Source of the DNA: an uncultured Thiotrichaceae bacterium
GTDB taxonomy: Bacteria > Pseudomonadota > Gammaproteobacteria > Thiotrichales > Thiotrichaceae
NCBI GenBank assembly: GCA_902727985.1
Contig: CACVAY010000029.1
Location: 1-41,670 of the forward strand
Length of the DNA: 41,670 bases
Reading direction: 5' to 3'
Numbering within the stretch: position 1 is the stretch's first letter; every line of letters begins with the position of its first letter. A program made the translations under genes and the position numbers. Shown here one piece after another: positions 39,237 to 41,670 of the stretch. The notes below the pieces were generated by a model. That model saw only the letters and a program-made list of their open reading frames with translations, was not told the DNA's origin and searched no databases.

Positions 39237-39911
39237 CTATTGGATATGATTAACAGTCAAGAATCGTTTTAATGCGTCATAATTGACGGCAAAAGTTCGA
39301 GATTGTGAACGATTATTAACAACACCAAAAATGACTGATACTAAGCCGTGCTCAGAAATTACGCCACCACCAGAAGCTCCTTTGCGTGGCTCCTTATCAT
39401 CAATCACCATCGATAGCATGTGACGGTCTTCTTCGGTGATAATATTTTTGTATCCTTCAAAAAGTCCTGTCGATTGTGTAATTCGGCTCCCCGTAATAAA
39501 CCCCCGCTCCTGATAAACTGAGACAAGTTTGTCGCCCTTATGTGGCTCTACATTGGATAACGAAGCAAATTTGCGAATTGGGCAATCTGGTAAGAAAATC
39601 AATGATAAGTCATTAGCGTGATCTGTAGCGACGACCGTGCTGTTTGAATACTTACGTCCTGCAATAAACACAATGGCTTGCTTCGTATCGCGAACAACAT
39701 GTTCATTCGATAATACATGGCAATTTGAGACAGGAACTCCGCTTGAAGTACGCGTAAATTTATGATGAGTGGACTGAATAATGACTCCATTCCACTGACG
39801 GCTAATATGTGAACTACCTGCATATAATGCGGTAAAAGGCGCAACTAACAAAGATGATATAATCGCTGAAAATATCACTTTTTTAAGGCGCAACGTTGCT
39901 AATAAAACCAT
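39237..39911 (-). CDS. Exported trypsin-like serine protease
   Basis: 224 residues. A signal peptide occupies about 1-31 (ending ALYAG). The chymotrypsin-like triad is His71 (SNEHVV), Asp101 (HANDLSLI) and Ser180 (GASGGGVI), in the order and spacing of the fold. The residue before the active His is Glu rather than the common Ala. Cys64 and Cys110 may form a disulfide. There is no PDZ domain, so it is not DegP-like; such short periplasmic proteases are often called peptidase S1/S6 family. The target is unknown. It ends against radC and has a long non-coding stretch upstream. Confidence 0.82.
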   Translation of the reverse strand: MVLLATLRLKKVIFSAIISSLLVAPFTALYAGSSHISRQWNGVIIQSTHHKFTRTSSGVPVSNCHVLSNEHVVRDTKQAIVFIAGRKYSNSTVVATDHANDLSLIFLPDCPIRKFASLSNVEPHKGDKLVSVYQERGFITGSRITQSTGLFEGYKNIITEEDRHMLSMVIDDKEPRKGASGGGVISEHGLVSVIFGVVNNRSQSRTFAVNYDALKRFLTVNHIQ

Positions 39912-40413
39912 GCTTTCTCCCTACTAATCATTTCATTAAGGGTAGACAATAGTTGCTTAGCCGACTGAAATAGTCGTTCCGGTTTATTCCGATTAGTACT
40001 TATTATTTTGTTTATTTTTAGAGGTATTTGTATCGCAGGCAACCATTGAATACATTATTCTAATCTGCATGGCTTAAAGCGCATCAAGCTAAGCAGATAC
40101 ATATATCTTATAACAATCATGGTTTTTTGTTGTTGTATTTATCACGAATAGGTATAGAAAATTGGTTAATTTATGTACGATTTTCCCGACTTTTTTAATA
40201 AGTATCGTTTGTTTTTTAAGCAAGCCTTAAATGTTCCTCAGATAGCATCAGGTGTGAAGTTTTATATACAGCCCCTTATTGCGCTGTGAATTAGTCCTGA
40301 GAATAAAGGATTACCCTATTTTTACATCCTGAACGTATGGATGTACCCCTAAGTAGGTCTACTACTCTGTGATTAACTACGTCATAATCCAGATCTAGCA
40401 AAGAGGAGACAAC
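39912..40413. other. 502-base non-coding gap
   Basis: Between the divergent protease and CPXCG genes. It holds one perfect seven-pair hairpin, TACATCC/GGATGTA with a nine-base loop (40323-40345), without a T-run. A 38-codon frame at 40173-40289 has no ribosome site. I see nothing else I can name. Promoters for both flanking genes must be here; a CATAAT about 30 bases before the CPXCG start could be a -10. Confidence 0.4.
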
Positions 40414-40608
40414 ATGTTAGGAACAGAAGCGGTCACCATCAATTGTCCTTATTGCGCAGAAGCGATCGAAATCGTAGTTGATTGCAGTGTAGATTATCAA
40501 GACTATATTGAAGACTGTTTTGTTTGTTGTCGTCCTATACAACTTAAAATCTCAGTCGATGCACAGGGCTATCCCTCAGTTATCGCACAAGACGAAAATC
40601 AGGGTTAG
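40414..40608 (+). CDS. CPXCG cysteine-rich zinc-binding protein
   Basis: 64 residues. Four cysteines are placed as CPYC (11-14) and CFVCC (35-39), giving the zinc knuckle of the CPXCG family. The rest is acidic. Its function is unknown; the fold suggests nucleic acid or protein binding. A strong Shine-Dalgarno (GAGGAG) is eight bases before the ATG. The tpm gene begins three bases after its stop, so the two are co-transcribed. Confidence 0.85.
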   Translation: MLGTEAVTINCPYCAEAIEIVVDCSVDYQDYIEDCFVCCRPIQLKISVDAQGYPSVIAQDENQG

Positions 40609-40611
40609 TTT

Positions 40612-41262
40612 ATGGATTCAGCATTTTGGCACTCACGATGGGAAAACAAGCAGATCGGTTTTCACAGCGATTCATTTAATGTCCACTTAGAAAAATTCTG
40701 GAAGAGCTTAAGCGTTGCAAAAGGGGCTACCGTCTTCGTCCCACTGTGTGGCAAAACGCTGGATATGTTATGGCTGTTAAAAGAAGGCTATAAGGTTATT
40801 GGGGTTGAACTCAGTGAGATTGCGATTCAAGATTTTTTTTCGGAAAACAACCTTGACTATAAAACGTATGATGAAGGTGCTTTTCGTTATTATTCATCCG
40901 GCGACCTCACTATCTTACACGGTAACTTTTTCGATATTTCTGAACAAGAAATAGGGCAGTGTACAGCTTGTTACGACCGCGCCTCCTTAATCGCATTACC
41001 TCGTGAAATGCGTCAACGCTACGTAGACAAACTCAAGAAGTTCCACAAGATGGCTTCTCAACAGTTACTTGTGACACTGGAATACGATCAGAGTATCAAA
41101 AATGGACCACCATTTTCCGTGTCGATTGATGATGTTCATGCGCTTTATACTGATACCCATACAATAAAACTTAGTTACGAAACAGAAATTATTGACGAAA
41201 TGATTGGTTTTCAGAAAGCTGGAGTAACATCGATTACAGAAAGAGTCTTTACAATCACATAG
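40612..41262 (+). CDS. tpm: Thiopurine S-methyltransferase
   Basis: 216 residues of the TPMT family, a SAM-dependent methyltransferase that in bacteria also methylates selenium and tellurium oxyanions. N-terminal FWHSRWENKQIGFHSD is the family signature. VFVPLCGKTLDMLWL near residue 42 is the SAM-binding part with its typical PLCGK, followed by VIGVELSEIAIQDFF. YDRASLIALP near 120 and VTLEYDQ near 150 are also conserved. It starts three bases after the CPXCG gene and is followed by a 191-base gap containing a hairpin. Confidence 0.93.
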   Translation: MDSAFWHSRWENKQIGFHSDSFNVHLEKFWKSLSVAKGATVFVPLCGKTLDMLWLLKEGYKVIGVELSEIAIQDFFSENNLDYKTYDEGAFRYYSSGDLTILHGNFFDISEQEIGQCTACYDRASLIALPREMRQRYVDKLKKFHKMASQQLLVTLEYDQSIKNGPPFSVSIDDVHALYTDTHTIKLSYETEIIDEMIGFQKAGVTSITERVFTIT

Positions 41263-41383
41263 AACAAAAAGTGGGACTCACTATCACAAATTTCTTTTAT
41301 GCCAAGATCTGCACCGTTTGCTAAATCAAATGTATGCGCCCTTTTGATTTTGCTATGATCTACATCGACTAGCATTAAAAAAT

Positions 41384-41411
41384 AAGAATGATGTCTTTTC
41401 TTCTCATTCTT
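41384..41411 (+). terminator. Hairpin between tpm and the CDGSH gene
   Basis: AAGAATGA, a 12-base loop and TCATTCTT form a perfect eight-pair, low-GC stem, followed by TGATGTTATTTT. It may be a weak terminator for tpm or part of the leader of the next gene, which starts 43 bases later. Confidence 0.35.
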
Positions 41412-41453
41412 TGATGTTATTTTCACTATAAATCACAATAAGAGGAATAATCT

Positions 41454-41670
41454 GTGGCAAACGCTAAAATCGCAAAACTTGGCCCCTATGTTGAAGAATT
41501 AGATGAAGGTACATACTACTGGTGTACTTGTGGAGAGTCTGCCATGCAGCCATTTTGCGATGGTTCACATGCTGGAACTGAATTCACACCCATGGAATTT
41601 AAAATTACTGAGAAGAAAAAATATGGCTTATGTGGCTGTAAGCAGTCTAAAAATCAGCCATTCTGCGATG
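41454..41670 (+). CDS. CDGSH iron-sulfur domain protein (3' truncated by window)
   Basis: The frame starts with GTG at 41454, preceded by AGAGGA, and runs off the window after 72 codons. Two CDGSH motifs are visible: CTCGESAMQPFCDGSH near residues 24-39 and CGCKQSKNQPFCDG at about 59-72, whose final Ser-His lies outside. Each would bind a [2Fe-2S] cluster with three Cys and one His. Small double-CDGSH bacterial proteins are thought to act in electron transfer or iron-sulfur handling; the exact role is unknown. It is separated from tpm by a hairpin, so probably has its own promoter. Confidence 0.88.
   Translation, partial: MANAKIAKLGPYVEELDEGTYYWCTCGESAMQPFCDGSHAGTEFTPMEFKITEKKKYGLCGCKQSKNQPFCD

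Noticed and set aside
40173-40289. 38-codon frame starting MYDFPDFFNKYRLFF.
   Set aside because: No ribosome binding site and no recognisable feature; it lies in AT-rich spacer and could be chance.

Overview
The window is a dense stretch of ordinary chromosome from a gammaproteobacterium. The case rests on gene content and order: ubiE-ubiJ-ubiB; mrdA-mrdB-rlpA-dacA-ybeD-lipB in the same order as in E. coli; yffB next to dapE; coaBC-dut divergent from radC; and lpxB, bamD and uppP for a Gram-negative envelope. Base composition is AT-leaning by eye (low 40s % GC). A Thiotrichales-like sulfur or marine lineage is possible, but that is a guess. I see no tRNA, rRNA, CRISPR array, prophage or insertion sequence.

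Layout. 1-1255: 3' part of an RND efflux pump gene. 1520-3142: an exported coiled-coil protein with a ClpP-like domain. 3275-5472: lpxB, a LEA/WHy-type lipoprotein and dcd, closely packed. 5516-7715: a small DUF6394-type membrane protein and a two-RCK potassium channel. 7811-8827: an unrecognised membrane protein. 8873-11815 (minus): midA-like methyltransferase, uppP and bamD. 11922-13409: a pteridine reductase and an exported chalcone-isomerase-fold protein. 13514-14458 (minus): a soluble PDC/Cache sensor behind a structured leader. 14870-17459: rnt, hemB, aroE. 17570-20959 (minus): unknown protein, oxyR, zinc-ribbon protein and MBL hydrolase in one cluster. 20960-21640: an AT-rich non-coding stretch with DnaA boxes. 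21641-24684 (minus): ubiE, ubiJ, ubiB. 24821-25861: two exported proteins of unknown role facing each other. 26215-29188: gltX, then dapE and yffB on the minus strand. 29709-35925: rod-shape and peptidoglycan genes (mrdA, mrdB, rlpA, dacA) followed by ybeD and lipB. 35922-38511 (minus): coaBC, dut, argB. 38550-41670: radC, a trypsin-like exported protease, a CPXCG zinc protein, tpm, and a CDGSH iron-sulfur protein cut by the window end.

Most genes are core housekeeping: envelope assembly (lpxB, bamD, uppP, mrdAB, dacA, rlpA), quinone synthesis (ubiEJB), haem (hemB), amino acids (aroE, dapE, argB), nucleotide hygiene (dcd, dut) and cofactors (coaBC, lipB, pteridine reductase). The parts that deserve a second look are the DnaA-box region at about 21.1-21.5 kb, which has features of a replication origin or a DnaA-binding locus; the structured leader before the PDC sensor gene; the possible transcript start before mrdA; the oxyR cluster; the exported ClpP-like coiled-coil protein; the channel with an unusual pore signature; and an RlpA that has lost a usually conserved segment.

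Hairpin coordinates were counted by hand and may be off by one base.
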